This document shows, piece by piece, positions 44,180 through 56,181 of a stretch of DNA of 64,000 nt. The stretch spans positions 216,845,346-216,909,345 of the forward strand of contig OX352772.1 in NCBI GenBank assembly GCA_947095535.1, written 5' to 3'. The notes below the pieces were generated by a model. It was not told the origin of the DNA. It saw only the letters and a program-made list of their open reading frames with translations, and did no database searches. How positions within the stretch are numbered: the stretch's first letter is position 1; every line of letters begins with the position of its first letter. The position numbers were made by a program, and so were the translations under genes. The DNA is from Poecilobothrus nobilitatus (lineage: Eukaryota; Arthropoda; Insecta; Diptera; Dolichopodidae).

Positions 44180-45119
44180 CTCAATTATTGTTCTACTTAA
44201 AGCGTCAGCGTTTGCATTTTAAGTGCCTTTTTTGTAGATGACTTGGTAGTCAAATTCCTCAAGTTTAAGGCGCCATCTGACTAATTTTGAATTTGGGTCT
44301 TTAAGACTCATGAGCCAAGTTAACGGTTTGTGATCGGTAACGATTTAAAATTTGTGGCCGTAAAGGTATGGCCTAAAATATTTAGTGGCCCATACTATGG
44401 CTAAGAGTTCTTTTTTCAATTGTTGAGTAGTTAATCTTGGTGTCGGTTAGAGTACGACTTGCGAAACAAATGGGTAAATCATTACCAATAGGGCCTTGAG
44501 ATAGTACAGCTCCTATTGCGATATTGCTTGCGTCAGTTGTTAGTACGAAAGGTTTCGAAAAGTCAGGATATTGTAAGATTGGATCGTTAATAAGTAGATT
44601 TTTATATAACTCGAATGTTTTAACATATTGGTCGTTAAGATCAATTTTTTTGTTTTTTTTTAAACATGAAGTGAGTAGCTTAGTTAATTTCGGGAAATCT
44701 TTTATAAATTTACGATAGTACCCTAAAAGTCCAAGGAATGATTTAATTTCCTTTTGGGTTTTTGGAATTGGAAATTTTTTGATGGCTTTGATTTTTTCAG
44801 GATTAGGTTTGACTCCTTCTGTTGTCACAAAAATGCTACCTCTTTATGGAGGTCTCACACCTAAAAATGCTACCTCTTTATGGAGGAATTCGGATTTGTC
44901 AAGCTGAACCTTAAGGTTCTATTGACGAAGTTTTTCGAATACTTTTCTCAGGCTTTCCTCATGTTCCTGAAGCGAAGTTGAGTAGACGATAATATCATCT
45001 AAGTAGACCAAAAATATTTTTCCTTGTAAATCCTCAAGGATATTATCCATGACGCGTTGAAAAGTAGATGGGCATTTTTCAGCCCGAATGGCATTCTTAA
45101 GTATTCGAAATGGCCATCT
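44180..45119 (-). pseudogene. RT palm end, thumb and RNase H
   Basis: About 45110-44880, in a frame different from the upstream part: [25 protein letters not shown] (catalytic YLDD near 45000), LQLDKSEFL-like. A 34-bp-period duplication (44829-44852 and 44863-44886) then breaks the frame. 44828-44382: GVKPNPEKIKAIKKFPIPKT, SFLGLLGYYRKFIKDFP, RNase H FVLTTDASNIAIGAVLSQ, ICFASRTLTDTKINYS. The rest of RNase H ([14 protein letters not shown], then [14 protein letters not shown]) is readable to about 44210 with one stop. Confidence 0.85.
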
Positions 45120-46316
45120 TCAACAGTGAATGCTGTTTTTTGAACGTCTTTTGGGTCGCATCTCTATTTGATGAAAACCCGAAGCTAAATCAAGTGTACT
45201 AAAGTACATACTTTTTCCTAGTTTATCGAGAATTTCCGTAATATTGGGTAATGGGTAACGATCACTTATTGTCTTTTCATTAACCTTGCGATAGTCAATG
45301 ACTAGTCGCCATTTCTGTTTACCGCTCGCGTCTAGTTGTTTTGGAACGATCCAGACCGGAGAGCTCCATGGAGAATGGCTGGGTCGAATGATAACTTGGG
45401 ACAACATATCATTAATTTGTCTTTTTACTTCCTCCTTATGCACGTAAGGGTATCTATAAGATTTCGTATATATAGGAATATCATCAACTGTATTAATACG
45501 ATGTTTAACTTTATTTGTAAATGTTAAATTTTGGTCTTTATAAAAAACGTCTTCGTAATTTTTACATAAATTAAGTAAAACTCTTTGTTCCTCTTTATTT
45601 AAGTGGGAAACTCTCAGAGATTTATAAAAAATTTCAGAAAGAGTATTGGAAGTTGAACAGGAAAGATTAATGTTATTAATTTCGATAAATTGATTAGAAG
45701 AGTAGGTATTAACTTTTAAAGGTTGCTCGAGGAAAACAATTTGTTGAGTTGGAAGAAAATTTGAAACCTCAATAAAACTGTACCAATCGTTAGCATTGTA
45801 GATACCTTCTTGTATATACAATCCAGGTTTTAATTGTAATTTAGTGACTATGATATCACCATATTCTATATCAACTGGTAGTTTAAAGATTTGTTTAGAG
45901 TTAGGTTCGATTATGAATTTATTAGACATATAATTCGGTTTGAAATTTAGAGGTAAGGTAGAATATTTTGTAATTAGAATTTTATTTTCAGTGTCCACTT
46001 TGGCACCTAAAGTTGAAAGTGCATCATAACCAAGAAGTCCATCAAAATATGCGTGAAATTTGAAGATTAAAAATTTGGTTTTTCCAGGATGGTTAAATTC
46101 AGCAAAGTTCGATAGAGTAACTTGTTGATTTAATTCGATATTATTGAAGGGCGGTAGAAAGAGAAATAGGTTTAATTTTTTCAAAAAAATTTTTTTTTGT
46201 AGTAAATCAGGACTTATAAAAGAGTTGGATGAACCGGTGTCAATAAGAAATTTTAAAGGACGACCAAAAGTTGAGCTGATATTTATGTAAGGAAGAACTG
46301 TACCATGCTTATTCAA
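45120..46316 (-). pseudogene. Protease and RT fingers/palm (pol N-terminal part)
   Basis: 398 codons open. Residues about 20-35: FLIDTGSSNSFIS, the retropepsin active site; LLGYDAL follows near residue 95. Then a linker, and RT from about residue 275: [70 protein letters not shown] frameshift ends it at about 45125. The longest open stretch left in the window's retroelements. Confidence 0.88.
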
Positions 46317-46318
46317 AT

Positions 46319-47715
46319 CTATGAACCCAATGGTTGGTTCGAGGCAGTTGGCGGAAAATTTTGATTTTCCGGGGTTTCTTCAATGTTGGTATTATTTATC
46401 CAAGCTAGAATATTGTGTTCAAAATTATAGAATTGGTCTAAATTGTGAAATTTATCATTTTTAATAGAATTATTATTATTATTACTATGTGAACTGAACA
46501 TGAACATTGAGATGTATTTGTTGATATATTGTATAATTCTCTATTGAAATTTTGGTTTTGATTAAAATTTCTAGTTTGTTGGCTTGAAGAGTTTAACCGA
46601 CGTTGAACTGTATTACCGGTACTAATATCCATGGGTGTAATATTTTGATTATTTGGTCTATTAGAATTCCAATTTTGTCTTTGGAATTTATTCTGATTAA
46701 ATTGGTTATTTTGCTTATTATTATTATTAAAAAAGGAATTTCGTGGGTTTGAATGAAATGAATTTTGTGGTCTATTGAAATTTTGGTACCGTGGTTGCTG
46801 TAAATTTTCTGAGAAACGATTATTAGATGTAATTGAATTATTGTTAAATTTAGTATATGAAATATTTTGTTCTTTAATACAGTATGAAAAAGCTACTGAT
46901 AATGATTGAGGTTTCATGGCTCTTATAGTTGAGCCCAAAGGTTCCCTCAAAACCGATAAAAAGATATTTTAACATATTTCAGTATATAAATCTCATTTAG
47001 AATTTATAATAGCGGAATTTCTTTCATGTATTTGTATATGGTTTGTCATAGTAGCTAAAATTTCTATCACTTCACTGTAGAAGGTTTCTACAGTCTTGTT
47101 ATTTTGTTTAAGACCGTGAAGGTCTCAGATAAGGGAGCTTTCGTTTCTCTTGTCTGAATAGTGGAGAATTAAATTTTCTTTAATATTTTCACATACTAAT
47201 GGAGTACCGTACATGTTTAATACCTGTTTAGCCGGCCCTACGATTTTATTTCTAACTACTCTAAGTAACATTTGTCCGTAAGGAGTCCCGTCTGTACATG
47301 CAATTATTGAAAGAATTTCTTCACAATTGCTAATAAATTCAAATAATAATTTCGGATTACCTTCAAATTTCGAAAGGTCTTTTATAGCGTCTGGAACTCT
47401 TAATGAGTTGAAAAAATCAGTTGTATTTAACGTTACAACATTTTCTCTTGGACTTTGTGGGTTTTGATTTAAAATTGGGAATTCTGGTAAATTATTATTA
47501 TTTATTGGTTCCATGTTTAAAGGAGTTAAACGATCGGAATTTTCAAAGCTCAAATATGAGTTATTTAATAATGGGAAAAATAATATATTATTTGGATTTT
47601 CGCGAATATTAGCGTTATCCTCACAATTTTCTTCTTTAATACTTTCCAAATGGTTTAATTTAAGTTTCCTAAGCTTATTATAATTATGGTAAGGATTTGG
47701 GCGTTTAAAAGGCAT
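46319..47715 (-). pseudogene. gag of the gypsy element
   Basis: 47715-47125 (196 codons, MPFKRPNPYHNYNKLRKLKL start) contains RVPDAIKDLSKFEGNPKLLFEF and LLRVVRNKIVGPAKQVLN, conserved in errantivirus Gag. Two in-frame TGA codons follow (about 47125 and 46980, both explainable as CGA to TGA). 46950-46450 is the same frame, ending in an Asn/Gln-rich tail (NRPQNSFHSNPRN). The last part, 46507-46319, is in another frame. No zinc knuckle, as expected for the group. Confidence 0.75.
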
Positions 47716-48126
47716 AAATTATTTTTTATAAATGATAATAAAAACAGCACTTACATTAAAATGATGGGTATCCATATCATATCAGTAAGGCAACAAGTGA
47801 TAAAAATCCTCCGGAAATCTTCGTGAAGTATTGATATTCCTTCATTACCTGTGTCTGTATATCTCAATAATCCGTTGAAACAGTCAAACACTACTAACAA
47901 TTTGGATAATGTAATAACCAAATAATTTCAATAATCCTTTGAATGTCTTTGATTTACACTTTCACACTTCACTATTTTATTAGAATTTTTTCTATTAATT
48001 TTCTGTGCCCAAGGCAGCCTCACCTTAGGTAGAATTATGGCTTAATTCACAGAATACTATTTTATTTTATTAGTGATTTTGTTATTACACGAAGATAGAC
48101 CGTTTGCCTATCCTACCGACTGCGCC

Positions 48127-48527
48127 AAATATGTGACTGATTTACAATTTAAATAAAAAAAAAAAAATGCAACCTTAATTTAATATTACTTCTTTATTTG
48201 ATTGATTGTTATTAATTCCTGTTGATTTTTACAATTTTGCTTCCTTATATATTATTTATTTGTTGAATCAGCACCGGTAAGTTACACATGTTTAATTAAA
48301 AGGTGCTAATTCTATGTCTACAATATTTGTGAGAAATAATTTGATACTTTATAATTCAATTGATTTTAACATGATGGAACAAGTTACCTTTAATTTAACT
48401 TTTAATTTACAAGTATGATTAGGTTAGCAAAAATAATATAAGGTAAAATAATGTATTAATGTTTAGTAAGTTAACTTATAATAATATGTTAGTTGTTGTT
48501 GTAGTGTCCGGTATAGGATACATAACT
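48127..48527 (-). repeat. 5' LTR of the gypsy element
   Basis: Right LTR. The primer-binding site lies directly on its left. The inverted repeat seen in the other LTR is one base less perfect here (ggtgctAatt). Divergence of about 3-4 % from the 3' LTR suggests an old insertion. Confidence 0.9.
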
Positions 48528-48960
48528 CACGCTGGCTACCCGCAAGCACCTTTTCAATAGAGAAAATCAGCGAACATTCCTCTACTGTAGCGAATCTCTA
48601 ACCATAAATCATGCAACAATAGAGTGCCAAAACAACGGCGGCATAAACACAAAGTATGAACACACGCTCACACAAGCAGTCACCCTGGACTCATGCAACA
48701 AGAAACAACATACTTAATGTATCTTCTCACCCACCATGGAATAAGGCATGATATCTAAAAATAATATCAACACGGTAATCAAAATACAACAAACATACAA
48801 AACTAACCAACACAGAATATGTAACATACAACTTAAAATTAGCACAACATGTTTGAAAGGCATGGATAAACAACAAAAAATGAAACAATCATGAAGATTT
48901 ACAATATATGTCTTAAGCGAATTGAGTCGCCGCGGTAGTCTTATAATTAAGTAAAAAATT
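48528..48960 (+). pseudogene. C-terminus and 3' UTR of the I-like element, block A
   Basis: Resumes after the LTR element: ATRKHLFNRENQRTFLYCSE, then TINHATIECQN to a TAA near 48717. The Cys and His resemble the C-terminal CCHC of I-clade ORF2. The 3' UTR continues to the GAGTCGCCGCGGTAGTC motif near 48940. Block B shows about 240 further bases of 3' UTR here that block A lacks. Confidence 0.7.
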
Positions 48961-49351
48961 ATAAATAAGTAGAAATAGAACTAACAAAAGGTTAATAAGA
49001 TAATAATATTATAAGCATAAAGAAATATAGAGAATAAGAAATAGGATAAAATCAAATATCATAAACATATATTAACCCGAGATTAAAAAATTGAATAAAT
49101 AAAATATATATAGAATAAATAGTAGGGTATAAAAAAAAATTAAGTACAAAAACAAAATGTCAATGAAATTTAGAATATGCAAATGAATTACATAACATAT
49201 AGATTAAGTCAATACTAATAAAAAAAAAAAGAATAAAGAAGAAGACATAAAACACAAAATATGAAATAGGTTAAATAAAATATTAGAAAGAATAAAGAGG
49301 AAAATGTAAAAAACAAAATGTGAAATAGGTTAAGTTAAAATATTTAAAAAA
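48961..49351. other. A-rich non-coding stretch, block A
   Basis: A/AAT-rich DNA with words such as 'gaaataggtta' repeated at about 49262 and 49320. Same as 54760-55142. No gene. Confidence 0.5.
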
Positions 49352-50357
49352 CAAGTAAATGTAACAGTAAGTCGATGCACCCGACTTATTAATACGCTAC
49401 ACCTGAATAATTTGAATTAAATTAAAAATCCATAAGTTTTTTGGCAGCTGCTTGAACATCTTCCCTTTTCTGTCTTATTGAACTCGAGTTTCAGGAACGT
49501 GAAAGACGCATCCTCTTGTGATATGTAAAAAATTTCAAGTTTCTATCTTTATTAATTTCGAAGATATGCTTGTCCTTGTGAGTCCGTGGGAGTCGTGAGT
49601 CCTTGGGAGTCCTTGGGAGTCGTGTGTCAGGTACCCGAATTGCCACTCCAATTCATCAAATCCATCTCAGGGACATAAAGAAAACATGCCAGAACACCAT
49701 TGTTGTACATTTAAAGGTTCTACTTTTGTTGGTTTTGGAGATATGTTTATTTGCTCTTGTGCTCCTCCGGAAGTTTCCAAAATACGAACCCATGGTTCAA
49801 ATTCTTTCAATGAAATTCAATTCAATTTTACAGAAAAGGAAACATAACAGAGCAATCTTGTACTAAAAATAAAGGTTCTACCTTTATTGGTTGTGGAGAT
49901 ATCCTCGTTTGCTGTGGATCTCGTTCGAAAGCTTCCAAGATCCGGACTCATGAACTAAATCCTCCCAAATTTCAGAAACATTAATAAAACACGAAAGAAC
50001 ACCACTGTGCGAAATTCAAAGATTCTATGTTGGTTTTGTAGTTAATCTCGTTTGCTCCGGAATCATTCGGTAGTTTCCAGAATTCGAACCAATTGACCGA
50101 TTTTGTCCAGATTCGAACTTAGCCTTCCTTTCGTAATTAGTAACCTACTATATAAATTTCATCAAGATAGCTTTACTAGTTTTTGAGTTATCGTCCGAAC
50201 GGACGGATGGACGGACGGACATCGTTAAATCGACTCAGGAGGTGATCCTGATTCAGCATATATATACATGTCCATATCTACCTCGCTTCCCTTTGGTGGT
50301 TACAAACTCCATACCAAAGCTAATATACACTATACTTTAGGTGTTGGGTATAAAAAA
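49352..50357 (-). mobile_element. DINE-1/mini-me-like element, copy 2 (in block A)
   Basis: Hairpin TAAGTCG..CGACTTA at 49368-49388, 7-nt loop. Left subterminal repeat ATACGCTACACCT 49392-49404, right AGGTGTTGGGTAT 50339-50351, each one base off the version in copy 1. Three central units (starts about 49728, 49886, 50033), against four in copy 1. (GGAC)n and the GGTGATCCTGATTCAG core, then (TA)n, lie near 50198-50268. Confidence 0.7.
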
Positions 50358-51374
50358 GAACTTCAAAACCCATAGTCCAAATGGGCAAAGGGTTGAAGCT
50401 ACTGTGGACATTGATGTACCTCAGTACCTTAAAATAAATAAATGAATAAATAAATATACATACATATACATATGTTGTTTATCTAACTATCTTAAATTAT
50501 GGTATTTTAACTAACTTTGGTTAGTCATAACATCCAAAAATAAGAAAATTTTTTATGTTGTTATGTCCTAACAATTGAAGGGAATTGCGACTCACCGATA
50601 ATGATACATTATTCCCTAGTTTAGTTTAGGGGTAATGTCCCACCGCTGTACAGAAATAACACCCATGGAAGTCCTGTTTGAGCGATTTGGTAACGAGTTA
50701 AATATATTTGCATATTTGTTACATTACATTAACCCATTATACCTGACCTTCTGTTAAGTAAAAAAGTTCTTTACGATTTGAGTCCAATTTTTTTGGACGG
50801 CCTTAGACAAAAGCCTTGACAAATTTTCATTAAGTTTCGTCAAATCATTTTAAGGCGAGGGTCTAATAAATTTCTTTACTATTTGCTTTTTATTTTTTTT
50901 TAGCGATTTGACTCTATTTTTCTAGGTGTATTTTATAATCTTATTATTAAGGTGGTTTTATCAAAAATATTTTTAAACAACTTGCTTTTCTGCCTAAAAT
51001 ATTCTACCGATTAAGTTGTTCGTTGTTAACTTTTTTAAACAATTAGTTTTGATCATTACAACAGCTTTACGCCCAACAGCAAAGATTACGGTTTTATGGA
51101 AAACTGAATAACATCAGAGTCTATTAAAATTATTTTTAGTTTTTAATATTATAAAAACAATGTTTTGTATATCTAAATCTTTATAATTACTTACATTATA
51201 TACATATTTATAATCCGTTAGCTCAAAAATGTATTCTTCTTGTGAATAATTATAAAAATAGATGTATATAGACAAAAAAAAATAAAATAAAATAAAAACT
51301 TTGATAATAGAGAAAACAAGTAAGTTTAAAATTTTATTAAAAATAAAATTTAAGGACTGGCGAAATATTTTCTA
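50358..51374. other. Non-coding end of block A
   Basis: Same sequence as 56182-57299. Contains 'caaatgggcaaagggttgaag' (shortened) and a 50640-50690 segment with 'taatgtcccaccg', but no open frame with recognisable protein. 56885-56945 in block B has about 60 bp not present here. Confidence 0.5.
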
Positions 51375-53263
51375 ATATGGTTTGAACTTTGTCACATATT
51401 TTAATTAATATATAAATATACCTCTTATTGAACAGTTATTTTCGAATACTTCTATTTTCAGCTATCAGATTTCTAATTCTTAACAAATTTTTAAGAAAAT
51501 AAATATTTGATTTGAATGAAAAAAGAGCAATATTATTGAATTTGTGATGCATAAATAATATACATATGTATTCGTGACATTCAAATTGCATAAAAAACAG
51601 CGCCCGATACAAAGTATTATGATCCAATTTGTAAAACAAAAGCTTTTTACAAAGTATCATGATCCAAAATGCATTATGACCGTTTGTACACCGCCTACGA
51701 TGTGCGTTTGTTTAAAATTTTTGCATCTAAAATTTTCTGGACACTTTTAATTTATCTTTGACAATTTGTTAGTGAATATTTGAATTGTTATTTAACCGAC
51801 GAAAAGTTGTTCTAAATTGTATTACATTTACATTGCATTTAGACGCGAAACATCAGTTTTACAATGCATTAAAAAACTTTATATGTATTTGTAGCGCATC
51901 CAAACGCTTTGTTATGCAATTTGGATGTTACGGTATGTAGAATAATATTAATTTTGATGCAAACTTTAACAAATACTTTTGTGAATTGCATGAAAATTAT
52001 TTTGTACATTTATTATAGATTTTTAAAATCTACCCTTAAATTTTATTCTTAAAACAATTTCAAAAATACATACATATGTACTTGTTTTCTACTGGTTTAC
52101 AATTTAATTCAATTTTTAAAATAAAAATACAAACCATTTTTCATATTATATTACATATCTCAATGAAAGCGACGAATTTTTATTAGAATAATTACGAATA
52201 CTCCTATATACAATGCACACCTTTTTTAGCTTTTATTTTTACAAAATATATTTTCATACACAATTTGTCTGTAACTCAAAAAACCTCATACAATTTTCAA
52301 AATACATCATATATCTAATACTTACATATTATATTCACATCCATTCTTTACACAAAACAGAAAAAAAAATGAAACATAACAAAAGAAAAAATATGTAGAT
52401 AAATACTTAACATCATATAGTTTACATATAAATATCTATACTATTCATATCAAACTACATGTATAGCAAATACACTATTGTTTAAAAACATAAAAAACAA
52501 AATAAAACAAAAAATACATAAAGCGATAGAGTAGGGTAGATACCTAATACTATGTAGCTACATAAATACATTTTTGTATCATTCATATTCAAATTTCAAA
52601 CTATATGTATAGCAATAGCATATATTGTATAGAAACATAAAATTCGGAAAAGAAAAGAAAAAAGGAGGAAAACAAAGCTTCATATATTTCGTCAATAAAA
52701 TAAATAGAAGTAAAAGTAAAAATAACAAAAACCATTAATATGAAAAGAAACATGTTAGCTTTAATAAATCAACATTAATTTTTTAATAAAGGTTGTGGGC
52801 AAGTAATTTTTGAAGTCGAAGCGTTCAAATCAAATAAAATATTATAAGCGTTATCCAGTGCTCCGAAGTACAAATTTGCCGTAATTCTAATAAATCTTTT
52901 AATGCTACGCCAATGTATATGTACTTATGTATATTATACCGACTATTATAATATGTTGAATTTTTTATCATTTTATTTTAATATCTTTTCATATTACCAT
53001 TTTCTCTAGATATCTACTCTTATTAGCACATTTTAAAAAATTTTGAAAAAATGTGTTTATTAGTTTCACTCTGTTCGTCTGTCCATCCGTCCGTCAGTCT
53101 GGGTGTTTTTAAAATGTCTACACTCTTTGAAATAAAGCAATAAATTGTTAACTGCAGATAGGCATCGCCAAAAAACTAATGTTGTGGAACAACTTTTTTC
53201 TGTATCCCCTCGCGTAACTGAGCTACAGTTCTACAAAGTTCGAAAAAGTCCTATCTTTACAAG
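51375..53263. other. AT-rich spacer between blocks A and B
   Basis: No recognisable gene. Local words 'acatacatatgta' and 'aaaacaaaataaaac' and two related segments (about 52435-52560 and 52560-52640, both with 'tatgtatagcaa'). Near 53072-53100 a 'gtctgtccatccgtccgtcagtc' tract (shortened) of the (GTCY)n type, which in this window marks DINE-1/mini-me-like elements, here in the opposite orientation. Confidence 0.4.
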
Positions 53264-54215
53264 CTATCATACACTCGTCCATAAAGTCAAAAGCAATATG
53301 TATATAGCCAACAATTTAATGAAATACATATTTAGGAGGAACATCGGTCCGCCACTTCACATAGCAGTCAAAATAGGCAGGACGATTCAACTAGGACGCG
53401 CTGATTATTGTTTATCTATATACAGGAAAACAACAGATAACAATATCCATAAGAAGATGCAAAAAGCTCTTAACCAAACAGCCAGCCGAATATGGCCGAA
53501 GTAGAAAGCAACCCTCTGATTAGAAAATACATCAATATACTAGATAACATCGGTATAGACTATAGACACAAACTACCAAATATCGTACATATCACACGTT
53601 CCACAATGGGAAAACTGGAATAAAGAAGGAAGAAGGAAGAACAAAGCTGTATCAGAAGCGACCAACAAAATAAAGTAAAAACCTAAACAGAAAAAAATCA
53701 TCAGTGGAATGGGTAATATATATAAACAGCTTAAGCACAGTAACAGGCGTCCCTAAATCCAGGCATCAAAGAAATAATAGCTAAAAGGATAAAACTCAAT
53801 GTATACCAAACCCAAGGTGACATAAAACTAATGTGGATTTCTGGTCACTTACGAATACACGGAAATGAGATGGCGAATAAAGCAGCTAAGCAAGCAACAA
53901 CCAACCCCCATATTTGCGAGAAAAAACCATCGTTATCTACAGTACTGCCAGGCGAATAAATATTCAGGTAACATAATGCAAAAAAACTGGGATAGATCCA
54001 CATCATTCACGAAGTTTTACACTGGCGTGAACAAAACAAAAGGTCCGGTGAAAGTAAAATTCCGGGAAATAGGCATCAAGTACAGCAGTGTGAAACTGGG
54101 TTGCACGCTGGCTACCCGCCAACACCTTTTCAATAGAGAAAATCAGCCAACATTTCTCTACTGTAGTGAACCTCTAACCACAAAACATGCAATAATAGAG
54201 TGCTAAAACAACGGG
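53264..54215 (+). pseudogene. RT thumb, RNase H and C-terminus of the I-like element, block B
   Basis: 53264-53504: LVHKVKSNMYIANNLMKYIF, NIGPPLHIAV, LGRADYCLSIYRKTTDNNIH, KALNQTASRIWPK. RNase H end near 53815-53900 (IKLMWISGH, IHGNEMANKAA, with the catalytic Asp of ExAD lost). 53945-54215: KYSGNIMQKNWDRSTSFTKF, then TLATRQHLFNRENQPTFLYC and TTKHAIIEC, ending TAA. More complete than block A but also frameshifted. Confidence 0.75.
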
Positions 54216-55142
54216 TGCATAAACACAAGGTATGAACAGACGCCCACACAAGCAGTCACGCTGGACTCATGCAACACGAAACAACACATTAAGCATCTTC
54301 TCACCCACCATGGAATAAAGCATGATATCTAAAAATAATATCAACGCGGTAATCAAAATACAACAAACATACAAAAATAACCAACACAGAATATGTAACA
54401 TACAACTTAAAATTAGCACAATGTGTTAGAAAAAAGGCATGGATAAACAACAAAAAATGACACAATCATTAAGATTCACAATATATGTCTTAAGGGAATT
54501 GAGTCGCCGCGGTAGTCTACCCAGGCCTTAGGGCGGTAGACTCAAGTTCCATAAACCAATCAACAATTGTAATCCAAAAGAACAAGGTAACACAACCACA
54601 TGTTTTGAAGAACACTACAAAAGCCTGTGTCAAAAGAAAAAAAAGAAACTGGTTGGCCCAGGCTCTCATCGGACGGTAGACTCCAGTTCGCACGTTGACA
54701 AAAGTAACTTTCTAAAAAACCAACAACAACAAGCAGGTAGAAAGTGCAGAGTGGGAAAATTATAAATAATTAGAAATAGAACTAACAAAAGGTTAATAAG
54801 ATATTATAAACATAAAGAAATATAGAGAATAAGAAATAGGATAAAATCAAATATTATAAACATATATTAACCCGAGATTGAGTAATTGAATAAATAAAAT
54901 ATATAGAATAAATAGTAGGGTATAAAAAAAATTAAGTACAAAAACAAAATGTCAATGAAATTTAGAATATGCAAATGAATTACATAACATACAGATTAAG
55001 TCAATACTAATAAAATAAAAAAGAATAAAGAAGAAGAGATAAAACACAAAATGTGAAATAGGTTAAATAAAATATTAGAAAGAATAAAGAGGAAAATGTA
55101 AAAAACAAAATGTGAAATAGGTTAAGGTAAAATATTTAAAAA
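54216..55142. other. 3' UTR of I-like element and A-rich stretch, block B
   Basis: 3' UTR with GAGTCGCCGCGGTAGTCTAC (54501-54520), then a further 'ccaggccttagggcggtagac' (shortened) and a related 'ccaggctctcatcggacggtag' near 54656, a diverged direct repeat. From 54757 the A-rich stretch as in block A. Confidence 0.5.
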
Positions 55143-56181
55143 ACAAGTAAATATAACAGTAAGTCGATGCAACCGACTTATTAATACGCTACAGCTGAAT
55201 AATTTGAATTAAATTAAAAATCCATAAGTTTTTTGGCAGCTGCTTGAACTTCTTTCCGTTTCTGTGTGATTCAACTCGAAATTCAGGAACATAAATGAGG
55301 CATCCTCTTGAGATGTGCTTGACACCCTTGTAAAAAATTTCATTAATTTCGAAGATATGCTTGTTAGTCCTTTGGAGTCGTGTGTCAGGTACCCGAATTG
55401 CCACTTCAATTCATCAAATCCGTCTCAGGGACATAAAGACAACATGCCAGAACACCATTGTAGTAAATTTAAAGGTTCTACTTTTGTTGGTTTTGCAGAT
55501 ATGTTTGTTTGCTCTTGTGCTCGTCCTGAAGTTTCCAAAATACGAACCCATTTTTCAAATTCTTTCAAATGCAATTCAATTCAATTCAATTTTACAGAAA
55601 AGGAAACATAACCAAGATGCGAACTGATGGACCAAATCTTCTCAAATTTCAGAGACTTAAATCAAATATGAAAGAACACCATTCCGCCAAATTTAAAGGT
55701 TATATCTTTGTTGGTTTTGGATATAATCTCTTTTGCTCTGGGGCTCGTTCGGAAGCTTCCAAAATCCAAACCCATGGACCAAAACCTTTTAAATTTCAGA
55801 GACATAAATCAAACGGGAAGGAACATCATTGTAAAAAAATTTAAAGGTTCTGTCTTTGTTGGTTTTGGAGATAATCTCGTTTGCTCCGGAATCATTCGAT
55901 AGCTTTCAGAATCCGAACCCATGGACCGATTTTGTCCAGATTAGAACTTAAACCTTCCTTTCGTAATTAGTAACCTACTATAAAAATTTCATCAAGATAG
56001 CTTTACTAGTTTTTGAGATATCGTCCGAACGGGCGGATGGACGGACGGACATTGTTAAATCGACTCAGGAGGTGATCCTGATTCAGCATATATATATACA
56101 TGTCCATATCTAACTCGCTTCCTTTTGGTGGTTACAAACTCCATACCAAAGTTAATATATTCTATACTTTAGGTATAAAAA
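55143..56181 (-). mobile_element. DINE-1/mini-me-like element, copy 3 (in block B)
   Basis: Hairpin TAAGTCG 55160-55166 and CGACTTA 55174-55180, 7-nt loop. Left subterminal repeat ATACGCTACAGCT 55184-55196. The right one has lost 'gtgttggg' and reads only AGGTAT (56171-56176). Central units start near 55486, 55709 and 55856, with a deletion in the second. (GGAC)n and core near 56030-56085, (TA)n at 56087-56097. Confidence 0.7.

Larger units (their letters stand above)
42424..48527 (-). mobile_element. Complete-ended errantivirus-like Ty3/gypsy element with two LTRs
   Basis: LTRs at 42424-42823 (3') and 48127-48527 (5'), about 400 bp, differing at roughly 13 substitutions and two small indels. 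In element sense the LTR starts AGTTATGTATCC and ends CACATATTT, the AGT..ATT style of errantiviruses. Adjacent to the 5' LTR is a primer-binding site, GGCGCAGTCGGTAGGATAGG (48107-48126), the tRNA-Ser type used by the 17.6/297 group. Next to the 3' LTR a purine tract, AGGGGGGAGG (42824-42835). Flanks show a 4-bp duplication, cacg on the right and gacg (one change) on the left. Internal order gag, protease-RT-RNase H, integrase N-terminus, env C-terminus. Integrase core and env N-terminus are deleted. Confidence 0.92.
36712..48960 (+). mobile_element. I-like non-LTR retrotransposon, interrupted by a DINE-1-like element and an LTR retrotransposon
   Basis: Plus-strand element. ORF1 36800-39360 (split at 38049-39159 by a DINE-1-like element), EN 39541-40320, RT 40697-41640, RNase H and C-terminus from about 41762, cut at 42423 by an LTR element and resumed at 48528-48720, 3' UTR to about 48960 (GAGTCGCCGCGGTAGTC). 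Order ORF1 with CCHC, EN, RT, RNase H is that of the I clade. G+C is higher than in neighbours and A-rich on the coding strand. Heavily mutated and inactive. The 3' quarter is present a second time at 53264-54750. Confidence 0.8.
41762..51374 (+). repeat. Segmental duplication, block A (interrupted by the LTR element)
   Basis: 41762-42423 plus 48528-51374 match 53264-57299 in the same orientation and order: I-like RNase H/C-terminus, 3' UTR, A-rich stretch, DINE-1-like copy 2, then about 1 kb of downstream sequence (for example 'gaagctactgtggacattgatgtacc', here shortened, and 'ggcgaaatatttt' at the end). Block A lacks about 205 bp and about 240 bp that block B has. Identity is roughly 90-95 % by eye. 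Confidence 0.85.
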
